Assembly: GCF_000416965.1 (NCBI RefSeq)
Contig: NZ_ATCL01000020.1
Coordinates: 868,001 to 932,000, forward strand
Length of the DNA: 64,000 nucleotides
Direction: 5' to 3'
From: Exiguobacterium chiriqhucha RW-2
GTDB lineage: Bacteria; Bacillota; Bacilli; Exiguobacteriales; Exiguobacteriaceae
Position numbers and translations under genes: made by a program. Under the pieces are notes generated by a model. The model was not told the DNA's origin. It was given only the letters and a program-made list of their open reading frames with translations, and ran no database searches. Positions within the stretch are counted from its first letter, which is position 1; every line of letters starts with the position of its first letter. Below are positions 16,825 to 26,442 of this stretch, piece by piece.

Positions 16825-16853
16825 AGCCATCGGCGGATGGCTCTATTTTTTAT
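16821..16853. terminator. Bidirectional terminator including the YtzI-like stop
   Basis: ATAGAGCCATC, GGCG loop and its complement with T-runs on both strands; the left arm holds the stop codon TAG of the small membrane protein, and the right flank lies 4 bases from the topB stop. Confidence 0.85.
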
Positions 16854-18976
16854 TTAAATTCGAATCGAAGTGCCCCTTTTTCAAGGTAGAGCGCGGCATC
16901 GAACGTCTTGTCCCCTTTTTTGAACGTGTGCACGTTCGATTGCCCGCCGTTAATCATCTGTTTCAGTTCATCTTTGGCAATTCCGACGCCGAGTACTTGT
17001 TTCGACATCGTAAATTTGCAACCTTCGCGAAAGCCGCTACAACCGATGAATTTCGCATGCTCGACGAGTCCCTTGCCACAGCTCGGGCAGACGCCGAACG
17101 ATGCTTTCGGCCGCGCCGCCGACTTCTTCCCGAAACGGCGGGCTTCAATCGTATAGCCTTCCGGGTTCGCCGTCTCGACTCGCGCTTTCGCCTCTTCGAC
17201 GAGATGAATCGACATCTTTTTCGCCTGGTCGATAAATTCGGCGGCCGAAGCCGATGCCTGCCCGATTTCGTTGAGACGTTTCTCCCATTTGGCCGTCATG
17301 GCCGGTGAAGCAAGGATACTGTCACCGAGCACGTCAATCAACAAGCGCCCTTTATCGGTCGGGACGAGTTCTTTCTTTTGTAGGTCGACATAGCCCCGCT
17401 TCTTCAATCCGTCGATAATATTGGCTCGTGTCGCCTCGGTTCCAAGCCCCTCGACTTCTTTCATGATATGAATCAGTTCTTCATCATCGAGCTGCTTACC
17501 GGCCACCTTCATCGCCATGATGAGCGCGCCTTCTGTATACCGTTTCGGTGGCTCCGTTTGTTTCGATAATACTTCGACTTTCTTTTCCGTCAACGGCTCC
17601 CCGAGTGTGAGCGCCGGGAGTTCGACGTCTTTGGACTTCATCTCGACAACTTGACGATAGCCGGCACTGACGACGACCGTCCCTTTTGCCCGGTACAGGT
17701 CGTCGCCGTCCATGAGGTCGACCGTCGTTTTCTCAAGCTTGGCCGGAGGGGCGAACGCCGCAAGAAAGCGACGGTTAATCAAATCGTATAGTTTTGCCTC
17801 ATCCCCGCTAAGTCGGGCCACATCGCCACACGCCTCGGTCGGGATGATCGCATAGTGATCACTGACCTTTTTCGCGTTGACGTAGCGGCTGTTCCGGGAC
17901 GGGTTCTCGGTCAACACGTCTTTCAACTCGGCATAGGCCGCCGACTTCAATAGTCTTGCTTTCGTCTGTGGGAACAACGTCGCCTCGTCCGGTGTGACGA
18001 AACTTGAGTCAGTCCGCGGATAACTGATCCATCCTTTCGTATATAGCTTTTGAGCGATGTCGAGCGTCTTCTTCGCCCCGAAGCCGAACCGCTTGCCGGC
18101 TTCAGCCTGCAAACCCGATAAACTGAACCAGAACGGTGGGTGTTCCGTCTTCTCTTCCTTATCGATCGATTGAACGACCGCTGTTCCGGTCGCTCGGCTG
18201 ACGACCGCGTCGGCTTGTTCGCGAGTCTTTAGTTTCGTCGTCTTACCGAGCGTGTATTTCGCTTTGAACGTGCCGCGTCCTTTTTGAAGCGTCGCCTCGA
18301 CCTCAAAATACGGCTCTGGGACGAACTGTTTAATCTCACGTTCGCGATTGACAATCAAAGCGAGCGTCGGAGTCTGGACACGGCCTAGCGAAAACACGTC
18401 CTCGACGCCGATCGTCTTCAACAGCGTTGTATACGCTCTTGATGCGTTCATGCCGACGAGCCAGTCGGCACAGGCGCGACTCATTGCTTCGTGATAGTAC
18501 GGGACCGTCTGGTCGCCTGGTAGCAGTGCGGCGAAACCACGGTCGACCGCCTGCTCGGTCAAACTCGAGATCCATAGGCGCGACAAAGGTTTTTGATTGC
18601 CGGCGAGCCGTAAAATGAGACGGACGATGGCTTCTCCTTCCCGCTCGGCATCGGATGCGATGATGACGTCGGTGATGGACCGGTCGTGCAGCCATTTCTT
18701 AATCGTCTGGAACGGTTTCGACTTGCCTTTCGAGATGCGATAGTCGAATCGGTCCGGCACGATTGGGAGCGACTCATATTTCCAAGACTTCCATTCCGGC
18801 TTATAATGGGACGGTTCTTGCAGCTCGCATAAGTGACCGACCGCCCAGACGACGATGGCGCCTTCTGGGAACCGGGCACATGAAGCGATCTCAATCTCCT
18901 CTTTTTTCTTTTTTGATGGATACGGCGCAGCCAGTTTTTGGGCCTGCGACGGTTTCTCCGCAATAATTAATCTCAT
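16850..18976 (-). CDS. topB: DNA topoisomerase III
   Basis: A 708-residue type IA topoisomerase that decatenates DNA by single-strand passage. The TOPRIM domain begins LIIAEKPSQAQKLA and holds the acidic metal site DAEREGEA. The catalytic Tyr is in GWISYPRTDSSF. The C-terminus carries one zinc ribbon (CPSCGKGL ... CSGFREGC), as in Bacillus TopB. It is transcribed alone, divergent from the DMT transporter. Length and domain order are normal. Confidence 0.93.
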   Translation of the reverse strand: MRLIIAEKPSQAQKLAAPYPSKKKKEEIEIASCARFPEGAIVVWAVGHLCELQEPSHYKPEWKSWKYESLPIVPDRFDYRISKGKSKPFQTIKKWLHDRSITDVIIASDAEREGEAIVRLILRLAGNQKPLSRLWISSLTEQAVDRGFAALLPGDQTVPYYHEAMSRACADWLVGMNASRAYTTLLKTIGVEDVFSLGRVQTPTLALIVNREREIKQFVPEPYFEVEATLQKGRGTFKAKYTLGKTTKLKTREQADAVVSRATGTAVVQSIDKEEKTEHPPFWFSLSGLQAEAGKRFGFGAKKTLDIAQKLYTKGWISYPRTDSSFVTPDEATLFPQTKARLLKSAAYAELKDVLTENPSRNSRYVNAKKVSDHYAIIPTEACGDVARLSGDEAKLYDLINRRFLAAFAPPAKLEKTTVDLMDGDDLYRAKGTVVVSAGYRQVVEMKSKDVELPALTLGEPLTEKKVEVLSKQTEPPKRYTEGALIMAMKVAGKQLDDEELIHIMKEVEGLGTEATRANIIDGLKKRGYVDLQKKELVPTDKGRLLIDVLGDSILASPAMTAKWEKRLNEIGQASASAAEFIDQAKKMSIHLVEEAKARVETANPEGYTIEARRFGKKSAARPKASFGVCPSCGKGLVEHAKFIGCSGFREGCKFTMSKQVLGVGIAKDELKQMINGGQSNVHTFKKGDKTFDAALYLEKGALRFEFK

Positions 18977-19100
18977 AGGATCCCTACTTTCACAGTCATC
19001 CGAAATCTCGTCGGAACGACACTTTCGAGAAAGAATGTATTTTCTTATCTATTCTATAATATCATTAGAAGAGTATGTACAACATAAAGGGGGATGTCTC

Positions 19101-19970
19101 TTGTCTTATCTTATCTTATTCGCCGCCGTCTTCTTCTTATCGACGAGCGTCTTGTTCGTCAAATGGACGTCCGCACCGGCCGAGACGGCCGCGTTTTACC
19201 GTATGCTGATCACGTGCCTGATGTTGTTGCCCTTCGTCGATTTCAAGTCGCTCCTCGGGACACGACTCATGACGCGATATGCCTTGCTCCTCAGCGGGAC
19301 GTTGCTCGCGTTCCATTTTTGGCTCTGGTTTTTATCGCTCGATTATACAACCGTCGCTAGCTCGACGCTGTTCGTCACTTCGAGCCCGATTTTTGTCTTA
19401 ATCGGGAACGCCTTGATTTTTAAAAAGAATCCGACCCGGAAAGGGTTAGCCTTCTCGCTCATCGCTGTCTTCGGAGGTATGCTTGTCGCGGCAGGCGACA
19501 TTCAACTCGGACGTGAAGCGCTGTTCGGGGACTTGCTCGCTTTAATCGCTGCTCTGCTCATCGCCGGCTATTGGCTCGTCGGCCAACACGTCCGGACCGA
19601 GATGAACACGAATACATACTCGTTCAGCGTCTATCTCGTCGCAGCGGTCGTCCTCTGTTTCATGCTTCTCGTCCGGGGGACGACGTTCACCGCGTTCGAA
19701 TCGGTCAACTGGTGGTATTTCCTCGCCCTCGCCTTCTTCCCGACGATTTTAGGACATAACTTGTTCAACTATGCGCTCGCCCGTGTCAGTGCGACCGTTG
19801 TCAGCATCACCATCCTTGGCGAGGCATTGTGGGGCATGCTTTTCGGGTTCGTCTTCTTCGACGAGCGTCTCGGCGTGATGCAATGGGTCGGTGCGGCCGT
19901 CCTGCTCGGCGGAATTTACTTGTTCCTAAAAGAAGACGCCCGTTCCACAAGAACGGACGTCGCTTCATAA
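19101..19970 (+). CDS. EamA/DMT family transporter
   Basis: A 289-residue membrane protein with about ten transmembrane helices in two EamA repeats, the drug/metabolite transporter fold. Substrate unknown; relatives export amino acids, purines or drugs. The open frame begins far upstream inside topB, but AAAGGGGG seven bases before a TTG at 19101 marks the start, 40 bases after a TATAAT at 19055-19060 without a good -35. The last codons overlap the convergent MATE gene by six bases. Confidence 0.82.
   Translation: MSYLILFAAVFFLSTSVLFVKWTSAPAETAAFYRMLITCLMLLPFVDFKSLLGTRLMTRYALLLSGTLLAFHFWLWFLSLDYTTVASSTLFVTSSPIFVLIGNALIFKKNPTRKGLAFSLIAVFGGMLVAAGDIQLGREALFGDLLALIAALLIAGYWLVGQHVRTEMNTNTYSFSVYLVAAVVLCFMLLVRGTTFTAFESVNWWYFLALAFFPTILGHNLFNYALARVSATVVSITILGEALWGMLFGFVFFDERLGVMQWVGAAVLLGGIYLFLKEDARSTRTDVAS
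19936..19960 (-). terminator. Putative MATE terminator inside the DMT gene
   Basis: ACGTCCGTTC and GAACGGGCGT pair (one wobble) with a 5-base loop and are followed by CTTCTTTT on the minus strand, four bases after the MATE stop. The hairpin lies in the last codons of the convergent DMT transporter. Confidence 0.5.
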
Positions 19971-21347
19971 ATTGGTTGCTTTCGCTTCGATTTCGTCTTC
20001 TGACGGGCGGAATAAGAGCTTGCGATCCCAAACAGCCATCCCGACCGCTGTCAGGAAGGTCATCGCATCAGCGATTGGGAATGCGAGCCAGACACCGAAT
20101 ACGCCGAAGAAGTTCGGCAGGATGAAGACGAGTGGAATCGTATAGAGCGTCTGCCGCGACAGCGACAAGAACATCGCGACCCGGGCCTTCCCGAGCGATT
20201 GATAGATGCCGTTGACGAGCATTTGGACGCTCGGGAGGAATGAGACGGCGAACAACACATGAATCGCCGTCACGCCGCCGGCAATCAAGTTGGCGTCGGT
20301 CGTGAACATGCGCATCAGTTGTTCCGGAATCAACTGGAGCGTCAACCAGATGATGACGGCGATGGCAATTCCAGCCCGCATTGCCGTCCAAATCGTTTCC
20401 CTCATCCGGTCGAATTGTTTGGCGCCGAAATTGTAACCGACAATCGGCTGCATACCTTGGACGATACCCATAATCGGCATCCCGACGAGCGCCATGAATT
20501 TATTGATGATCGCAAAGATGGCAAGTTCCTCGGTCCCACCGTACGTTCCGAGCATGACGTTGACCCCGACGAATAAAATCGACTGGGAGACCATCATGAT
20601 GAACGAAGATGAGCCGATCGCCATAATCTCCTTCAATTCGCCGAACCGTAATCGAAACTTCCGCCATTGGAAATCGAGCTCGGTGCGGCGATTTTTTGAG
20701 AAGAAGAAACGGAGCATGAGCACAGACCCGACGACTTGAGCGAGCGCCGTCGACCAAGCGGCCCCGTAAATGCCCCAGCCGAACGTGAAGATGAATAGCG
20801 GTGTCGTCACCAAGTTGACGACAACGGTCGTGAGCATCACTTTCATCTGATAAGGCGCCTGTCCTTCAGCCCGTACCATCGCGCTCGCCGCGAGTGTGAA
20901 CATGAAGAACGGAGAGCTGATGAGCACGACCGATAAGTATTGTCGGCTCAGTTCCATGATGGCCGACGTCGCTCCGAACACTTTCAAGATGTCATCCAAC
21001 ATGAAAAAGGCGGAACTGACCGCAAAGGCGGCGAACACACCGACGAGGACGAGCACGTTCAAAAACGTGACGGCGGCACCGGCATCGTCGCCTTTGCCGA
21101 GTTTCCTTGAACTGATGGATGCCCCGCCCAACCCGACAGCGCTCGAGACGGCCATAAGAATCATTTGAATCGGAAAGGCGATCCCGATGGCAGCCACGGC
21201 AGTCGACCCGATGCCACGGGCGACGAAGATTGTATCAATGATGTTGTACAGTGCCGTCACCAGCATCCCGATCATTGCCGGTAGCGACAGTTTGAACAGC
21301 AGGCGTCCGATTGGATCGGTCCGGAGCTGCTCCGTATTCTGATTCAT
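19965..21347 (-). CDS. MATE family efflux transporter
   Basis: A 460-residue integral membrane antiporter with about 12 helices in two MatE repeats (first repeat starting LPAMIGMLVTALYNIIDTIFV, second around KEIMAIGSSSFIMMV). It would export drugs or other cations using Na+ or H+; the substrate cannot be predicted. AAAGGGGATGGAAGC precedes the ATG. Convergent with the DMT transporter, with overlapping stop codons. It is not in an operon with the tRNA-modification genes upstream, from which 80 bases separate it. Confidence 0.87.
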   Translation of the reverse strand: MNQNTEQLRTDPIGRLLFKLSLPAMIGMLVTALYNIIDTIFVARGIGSTAVAAIGIAFPIQMILMAVSSAVGLGGASISSRKLGKGDDAGAAVTFLNVLVLVGVFAAFAVSSAFFMLDDILKVFGATSAIMELSRQYLSVVLISSPFFMFTLAASAMVRAEGQAPYQMKVMLTTVVVNLVTTPLFIFTFGWGIYGAAWSTALAQVVGSVLMLRFFFSKNRRTELDFQWRKFRLRFGELKEIMAIGSSSFIMMVSQSILFVGVNVMLGTYGGTEELAIFAIINKFMALVGMPIMGIVQGMQPIVGYNFGAKQFDRMRETIWTAMRAGIAIAVIIWLTLQLIPEQLMRMFTTDANLIAGGVTAIHVLFAVSFLPSVQMLVNGIYQSLGKARVAMFLSLSRQTLYTIPLVFILPNFFGVFGVWLAFPIADAMTFLTAVGMAVWDRKLLFRPSEDEIEAKATNL

Positions 21348-21428
21348 GCTTCCATCCCCTTTGTCGTCTATGTTAACAGGTTAGCAAGATTGGATGGAAC
21401 GGTCGACTATGTTGTCTTGTCGGATGTG

Positions 21429-22682
21429 TCAGACCGGGCTCGGCACAGGCGTGTTCACGACGCCGGCTTTTCGCTTGCGCATGATGAAATCGGTCGCGAC
21501 CGGTTGCTCGACCTTGACACGTACCGTCATCATCGCCTGGTTCGCCGTCTCGAGGCTTTCTCCCGACTCATCGTACAGCTCATCGATGCGCTGCGAGAAA
21601 CGGACGAAGCCGGGACCGAAGAACTCGACTTCTTCCCCGCGCCGAAAATGGTTTCGTTGCTCGAGTGTCGCTATTTTTGTCGTCGGTTCATACGCGATGA
21701 CGCGTGCCGCGAATGCATATTGCGGGATGGCGCGCGGCTTACCGAATAGTTGCTCGTTCTCGGTCGGGACGCCGTAATAGAATCCGGTCGCGAGTTCTCG
21801 TTGTGCCGCTTTCCAGATTTCTTCTTCCCACGCCGGATTAAACTCGAATCCCTCGGGGTCATTACAGTACGCGTCGATGACTTGACGATAGACGTTACAA
21901 ACGGTCGCCACATAGTGAATCGATTTCATCCGTCCCTCAATTTTCAAGCTGTCGACGCCAGCGTCGACCAAGTCCGGAATGTGACGTACCATCGCCAAGT
22001 CGACCGAGCTCATCGAGAACGGTTCCTCGTCGCGTGCTGCCATCTCGTCAGTCAACAGTTCGTCCGCCTCAAAGAATCCGTACTTCCAACGGCATGACTG
22101 GGCACAGCCACCCCGGTTCGCATCGCGGAGCGCCATATGGTTCGATAAGGTGCAACGTCCCGAGTACGAGATGCACATCGCCCCATGGACGAACGTCTCG
22201 ATTTCGACATCGACTTGCCGTTTCATCTCTTTGATTTCTTCCATCGATACTTCGCGGGCGAGAACGATTCGCTCCAATCCTTCCTCTTGCCAAAAGCGGA
22301 GCGTCTCATAGTTCGTCGCTGACGCCTGCGTCGACAAATGGACCGGAAGTCCCGGCGCATCCGTGAGGCATACCTCAATCATGGCCGGGTCGGACACGAT
22401 GACGGCATCAATGCCGATATCGCGAAGCTTGCAAAAGAACTCGCCCGCGCCATCGATATCGCCTTCATGGGTCACCATATTCGCGGCGACATACACTTTT
22501 GCCCCGCGCGCATGGGCGAACGCGACGCCTTCGGCCATCTCGTCATACCCAAAATTGCCGGCCCGAGAGCGGAGTCCGAACTGTTGTCCCCCGATAAAGA
22601 CCGCATCGGCCCCATACAAAATCGCCATCTTCAATTTTTCTAAGTTGCCGGCCGGTGCTAATAATTCTGGACGTTTTTTCAT
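21429..22682 (-). CDS. trhP2: tRNA 5-hydroxyuridine modification protein TrhP2 (U32 family)
   Basis: A 417-residue peptidase-U32-type protein with the start RPELLAPAGNLEKLK and the family signature around EIETFVHGAMCISYSGRC, with the conserved cysteines that bind an iron-sulfur cluster. Despite the family name, these proteins use prephenate to hydroxylate U34 of tRNAs (ho5U), the precursor of mo5U in Bacillus. It lies nine bases after trhP1, the normal YrrN-YrrO pair of Bacillota, which probably works as a heteromer. Confidence 0.85.
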   Translation of the reverse strand: MKKRPELLAPAGNLEKLKMAILYGADAVFIGGQQFGLRSRAGNFGYDEMAEGVAFAHARGAKVYVAANMVTHEGDIDGAGEFFCKLRDIGIDAVIVSDPAMIEVCLTDAPGLPVHLSTQASATNYETLRFWQEEGLERIVLAREVSMEEIKEMKRQVDVEIETFVHGAMCISYSGRCTLSNHMALRDANRGGCAQSCRWKYGFFEADELLTDEMAARDEEPFSMSSVDLAMVRHIPDLVDAGVDSLKIEGRMKSIHYVATVCNVYRQVIDAYCNDPEGFEFNPAWEEEIWKAAQRELATGFYYGVPTENEQLFGKPRAIPQYAFAARVIAYEPTTKIATLEQRNHFRRGEEVEFFGPGFVRFSQRIDELYDESGESLETANQAMMTVRVKVEQPVATDFIMRKRKAGVVNTPVPSPV

Positions 22683-22691
22683 CTCAATCCC

Positions 22692-23594
22692 TCACTTGAT
22701 CTCTTCTGGATTTCGTAACAATAGTCCCGTCCCGAGCCGGAATTGTTCCGGCTGCAGTTCGGCGAGACGCCGTTCCATGACGAGACGGTCGAATCGACCG
22801 TTCAATAAATCTGAGCGGGCCTTATCGAACAAGCGGACGATATCAACGAATGCATCACCCGCGTGCCAACCCTCGAGCTTCCACGTGTGTAGGCCGCCTG
22901 TTATTAAAGTGGGCAGTTGTCCCATAAGCGTCAAATCCTCAGAGAACACATGCGTCCCGTTTTCGTCTTCATACACCGGATAGCGGCTGTCCGCATCCGA
23001 TGGTTCGCTCACATAGTATTCGCGTGCTTCTGCCAACGTGTTCGATCGGCCAATCTCATTGAAGTAGTTCGTCAAGAGCGGACGTTTCGAATGATGGATA
23101 CACGTCGGTCCGTACACTTGGACTTCGACCGGCAATCCGATTTGCTGTTGAATCAGCCCGAGTTCAGTCAACGTCACTTCACGGGCCGCGATTGCCCCGA
23201 TTGCATCGCGTTTGCCCCAAAATTGAATGTGTCGGGCCGACGTGACGAGCGTTTGAGCATCATACCAATAGGGGATATTTGCATTACGGATTAAGCGGAT
23301 GGCGCCCGGGTCACCGGCCGTCACACTGTCAACCCCGATTGTTTTTAAAGCCGATAAATAGTCAGGCAGCGTCTCAATCTGATGATTGTGCATCAAATTA
23401 TTGACGGCGACGGTCACTTCTTTGCCATAACGGTGGGCAATCGCTGTGACTTCTCGCACAGCCTCCAACGACCAGTCTCCCTTATGGCGTAACCCGTATG
23501 TTGCTTCTCCGATATAGATGCGGTCAGAGCCCGCCATAATCAGCGCTTCTGCTTGCTCGACGCCCTGTGCTGTAGTCACTAGCTGTATCATCAT
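22692..23594 (-). CDS. trhP1: tRNA 5-hydroxyuridine modification protein TrhP1 (U32 family)
   Basis: A 300-residue shorter U32-family partner of TrhP2. The motif VEVQVYGPTCIHHSKRPLL corresponds to the signature region but has a reduced set of cysteines, and DRIYIGEATYGLRHKGDW parallels the N-terminal loop of its partner. GAGGAG stands ten bases before the ATG at 23594; a GTG six codons earlier lies within that Shine-Dalgarno region and is unlikely. First gene of the two-gene unit. Confidence 0.82.
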   Translation of the reverse strand: MMIQLVTTAQGVEQAEALIMAGSDRIYIGEATYGLRHKGDWSLEAVREVTAIAHRYGKEVTVAVNNLMHNHQIETLPDYLSALKTIGVDSVTAGDPGAIRLIRNANIPYWYDAQTLVTSARHIQFWGKRDAIGAIAAREVTLTELGLIQQQIGLPVEVQVYGPTCIHHSKRPLLTNYFNEIGRSNTLAEAREYYVSEPSDADSRYPVYEDENGTHVFSEDLTLMGQLPTLITGGLHTWKLEGWHAGDAFVDIVRLFDKARSDLLNGRFDRLVMERRLAELQPEQFRLGTGLLLRNPEEIK

Positions 23595-23744
23595 CTGGTT
23601 TCTTCTCCTCACTTTGTGAGTCTAATCACATATTCTTGCTATACTCTAGCATACGTTTTGACGTCGCGGCCGAGCAGGAATTTAACAACTCGTGAAGAAA
23701 TCAGTAACAATGTATGACTTTTTATATCGAAGGAGTGGACGATT

Positions 23745-24539
23745 TTGACAAAAACAGCCTTAATTACTGGAGCCTCGACAGGAATCGGACTCGATCTTGC
23801 CGTGTTAGCGGCCCGGGATGGATTTGATTGTATCCTCGTGTCTCGCAACGAGCCTCGGTTGCACGAATTAAAAAAAGTACTGGAGAAACGTTACCGTGTC
23901 AGCGTACACGTCTTCGCCCTCGATTTGTCTGAACACCAAGCCGTAAAACGATTGACGAGTGCAATCGCCGATGCCGGACTGACGGTCGACTTTTTAATCA
24001 ACAATGCCGGTTTCGGAACGGCCGGCGAGTTTATCGAGCTCGATGCCGAGACCGAGGCCGAAGAGGTCCGTTTGAACGTCAACGCCTTGACCGAATTGAC
24101 GAAAGCTTATTTGCCGGGCATGGTGGAACGGAATCATGGCTATGTGTTGAACGTCGCATCGGTCGCCGCCTTCCAACCTGGTCCGTATATGGCGGTCTAC
24201 TACGCGACGAAGGCCTACGTGTTATCGCTCACCGAGGCGCTCCATGCCGAAGTGAAAGGAACAGGCGTGCACGTGAGTGTCCTCTGTCCAGGTCCAACCG
24301 ATACCGGATTCTTCAATCGGGCCGGCAGCGAGATGATGGTGTCAAAAATGCCTTCTCATCTCGTCGCTTTCTTCGGCTATAAAGGCGTCATGACCAACAA
24401 ACGCGTCATCGTGCCGGGTGTGTCGAACCAACTGCTTGTCGCCGCGGCCAAGCTCATGCCACGCGCAGTCAGCCTTGAGATTTTGCGCCGCTTCCAAAAA
24501 CCATCAGATGCTGGATCGGAAGACGTCTCGACGATTTAA
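23745..24539 (+). CDS. yqjQ: Short-chain dehydrogenase (YqjQ-like)
   Basis: A 264-residue SDR with TGASTGIG, NNAG (INNAGFGTAG), and the catalytic YYATKAY motif. It matches the YqjQ/DltE-like group, to which no firm substrate is assigned. Synteny with the rnz-yqjQ region of B. subtilis supports the name. The start is TTG, nine bases after AAGGAG. A weak TTAACA-17-TAACAA promoter lies upstream; the gene is divergent from the trhP pair and ends before a strong hairpin. Confidence 0.78.
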   Translation: MTKTALITGASTGIGLDLAVLAARDGFDCILVSRNEPRLHELKKVLEKRYRVSVHVFALDLSEHQAVKRLTSAIADAGLTVDFLINNAGFGTAGEFIELDAETEAEEVRLNVNALTELTKAYLPGMVERNHGYVLNVASVAAFQPGPYMAVYYATKAYVLSLTEALHAEVKGTGVHVSVLCPGPTDTGFFNRAGSEMMVSKMPSHLVAFFGYKGVMTNKRVIVPGVSNQLLVAAAKLMPRAVSLEILRRFQKPSDAGSEDVSTI

Positions 24540-24555
24540 CCCATGTATGCACGTT

Positions 24556-24590
24556 AAAAAAGGAGGAGGTCCCCCGGGGGACTTCCTCCT
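24556..24590 (-). terminator. Terminator of the ECF-type operon
   Basis: A very GC-rich stem (AGGAGGAGGTCCCCC with its complement, one wobble) with almost no loop, followed on the minus strand by TTTTTAACG. On the plus strand it is followed by GCTTTAT and may also end the SDR transcript. Confidence 0.85.
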
Positions 24591-24606
24591 GCTTTATGTG
24601 ATTTGA

Positions 24607-24927
24607 TTATGACCGCGCCAACTGAATCATGCGCCGGATGAGTGTTATGCCCGGAATACACACCATCAGTGTCGTCGCCACGACGACCGACCAAGCCAAG
24701 GTGCTTTCGAGGGTGAGCGCCCGTTCCGTCAGCCCGCCGAGGACGCTTCCACCTTGGACGGACAAGACGATCATGAGTGCCGGCCAAACGCTGGCCCCGA
24801 GGATACTGAGCATCCCGTAGCGCGTCCGTAGCAGCTGACGTGACATCAAAAACAGATTGAGCCCCATAAACAACAGTCCGATGAAAAGAAACCAACCGAT
24901 TTCAACCAGATTGACGTATCCGCTCAT
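24607..24927 (-). CDS. Small membrane protein of the ECF-type operon
   Basis: A 106-residue protein with three predicted transmembrane helices (residues about 7-28, 40-60, 75-96) and short Arg-rich loops. Not recognised as a known family. It is the last gene of the operon that encodes the ECF-like transporter, 34 bases after the S-component gene, with GAGGTGACACTTGC before its ATG. It could be an accessory membrane subunit, but nothing in the sequence shows it. Confidence 0.6.
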   Translation of the reverse strand: MSGYVNLVEIGWFLFIGLLFMGLNLFLMSRQLLRTRYGMLSILGASVWPALMIVLSVQGGSVLGGLTERALTLESTLAWSVVVATTLMVCIPGITLIRRMIQLARS

Positions 24928-24961
24928 GCAAGTGTCACCTCACTCGTGTGATACCTACTTG

Positions 24962-25507
24962 TTACCCGTCTTCCCGCACAAATATGCGAACGAACAAGTC
25001 ATGCAACAAGATGAGGAAGACGGCGTTCCCGATGCCGTGGGCCACATCGAACGGTAGACTGAGCACGAGCAGTTTGACGAAGTCGGCCCCGATGACCTCC
25101 GCGAACGAAAGATTGGCCGTCCAGCCGAAGAGAAAACCGGCCCCCAGACCTACGAAAGCTAGGAGCCACCGCGAGTGACGAAGCAGTGGTTTAAGTAAAA
25201 TGACGACGAGTACGACGAGAAGCCATCCTAAAAATTGAAACAAGACGAACGGACCGAGTCCGAGCAACAGTCCCGATAAAATCGGGACGAACAACGCCAG
25301 CATCGCGGCGCTCGTGAACCCGAAATACAAGGCCGTCAACATGAGCAACGCCGTCGACGGTTGCACGTTCGGGATGGCCACGAATAACCAGCGCCCGATG
25401 ACGGCAAGCGCGAGAATCTGTGTCAGAACGGCGATCGGGATGTCCGTCCGCTCAAATCTTGACATGATCGCCGCCGCAATGATTAGGATGAGGACGTATG
25501 TGACCAT
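24962..25507 (-). CDS. ECF-type transporter S component (putative)
   Basis: A 181-residue highly hydrophobic protein with about six transmembrane helices and few charged residues, the size and topology of substrate-binding S components of energy-coupling factor importers. Its start overlaps the end of the ATPase gene by 25 bases, with GGAG six bases before the ATG. Specificity is not readable; the DUF4430 lipoprotein in the same operon points weakly to a corrinoid. Assignment rests on context and topology more than on sequence signature. Confidence 0.55.
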   Translation of the reverse strand: MVTYVLILIIAAAIMSRFERTDIPIAVLTQILALAVIGRWLFVAIPNVQPSTALLMLTALYFGFTSAAMLALFVPILSGLLLGLGPFVLFQFLGWLLVVLVVILLKPLLRHSRWLLAFVGLGAGFLFGWTANLSFAEVIGADFVKLLVLSLPFDVAHGIGNAVFLILLHDLFVRIFVREDG

Positions 25508-26442
25508 AGCGCACTCCGTTTCCTATACTCGTCTAAATCGCCATCGAAGACAATCGTACCGTTCGACAGGCAAAGGATACGGTCCGCCGCCTGAATCAGT
25601 TGCTCATCATGTGTCGCACACAAAACATGTGCCGTCATGGCTTTCTCGGTTAACGCTCGTTCAAACTGAGAGCGCTCTTGCTCGGTCAAGCCCACGCTTG
25701 GCTCATCCAACAAGAACAGCGAAGCTTCGGAATCGAAGACGGCCTGCAGTTGAGCGACGCGACGATTCGCCGCATGCGGGAACGGGCCGTACTCTTGCTC
25801 GGCCGGTAAATAAACCGGCCGCTCTGCCCATTTAACCTTCCCATACAAGGGACGCACGCTTTTGGCAATCAATTCGAGCAACGTCGATTTCCCGCTCCCG
25901 TTCGTTCCGATACAGATGGTCAGTCCTGCCTGCTTCGCCTCGTATGACACATGCTCGACCGCATAGGAAGCCTGCAACGGATGGCGATAGGACACGTCCG
26001 TCACGATAAGTTGGGGCTGATTCATGGTCGGATTGACGTGAAACGGGTCGGATGGGGTATGTTCGCGCGCCCTGTCCGTGTATGCAATCCGAACGCCGAG
26101 CCCGGTCAACCTGCTGAGCAACATCGTCAAATGCTCGACCCGAAACCGATCCAAATGTCGAAACGGCTCGATTAAGACGATCGCCTCGGATGAATCGGCC
26201 AGGGCGTGAGCGATTCGGACGAGTTGCCGTTCCCCACTTGAGCACTCGTCGAATCGCTTATGAAATAGATGATCGATTTGAAGAATGGCAGCCAGTTCGG
26301 CTCCTCGCAGGGCGTCACTCCCAGAAATGAGTGTTGCGACTTTCCCAGCAAGCGGAGTGTCGAGGCGAACGACTCGCGCTTGTTCTTCCCTCACCCACTC
26401 CTCGAATTCATCATGTCCGTCTGCCAAGGATAACCAACGCAT
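25483..26442 (-). CDS. ABC ATPase with motifs divided between two half-domains
   Basis: A 319-residue protein that reads as two shortened nucleotide-binding domains. The first has a signature-like CSSGERQ (residues 67-73) and a damaged Walker B (IVLIEPFRHLD, the Asp replaced), but no Walker A and no His switch. The second has Walker A GTNGSGKST (179-187), Walker B LFLLDEP (242-248) and His278, but only about 25 residues between the Q-loop region and Walker B, so the helical part with LSGGQ is missing. The two could complement each other in one composite ATP site. It overlaps the EcfT-like gene by 32 bases. Confidence 0.7.
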   Translation of the reverse strand: MRWLSLADGHDEFEEWVREEQARVVRLDTPLAGKVATLISGSDALRGAELAAILQIDHLFHKRFDECSSGERQLVRIAHALADSSEAIVLIEPFRHLDRFRVEHLTMLLSRLTGLGVRIAYTDRAREHTPSDPFHVNPTMNQPQLIVTDVSYRHPLQASYAVEHVSYEAKQAGLTICIGTNGSGKSTLLELIAKSVRPLYGKVKWAERPVYLPAEQEYGPFPHAANRRVAQLQAVFDSEASLFLLDEPSVGLTEQERSQFERALTEKAMTAHVLCATHDEQLIQAADRILCLSNGTIVFDGDLDEYRKRSALWSHTSSS

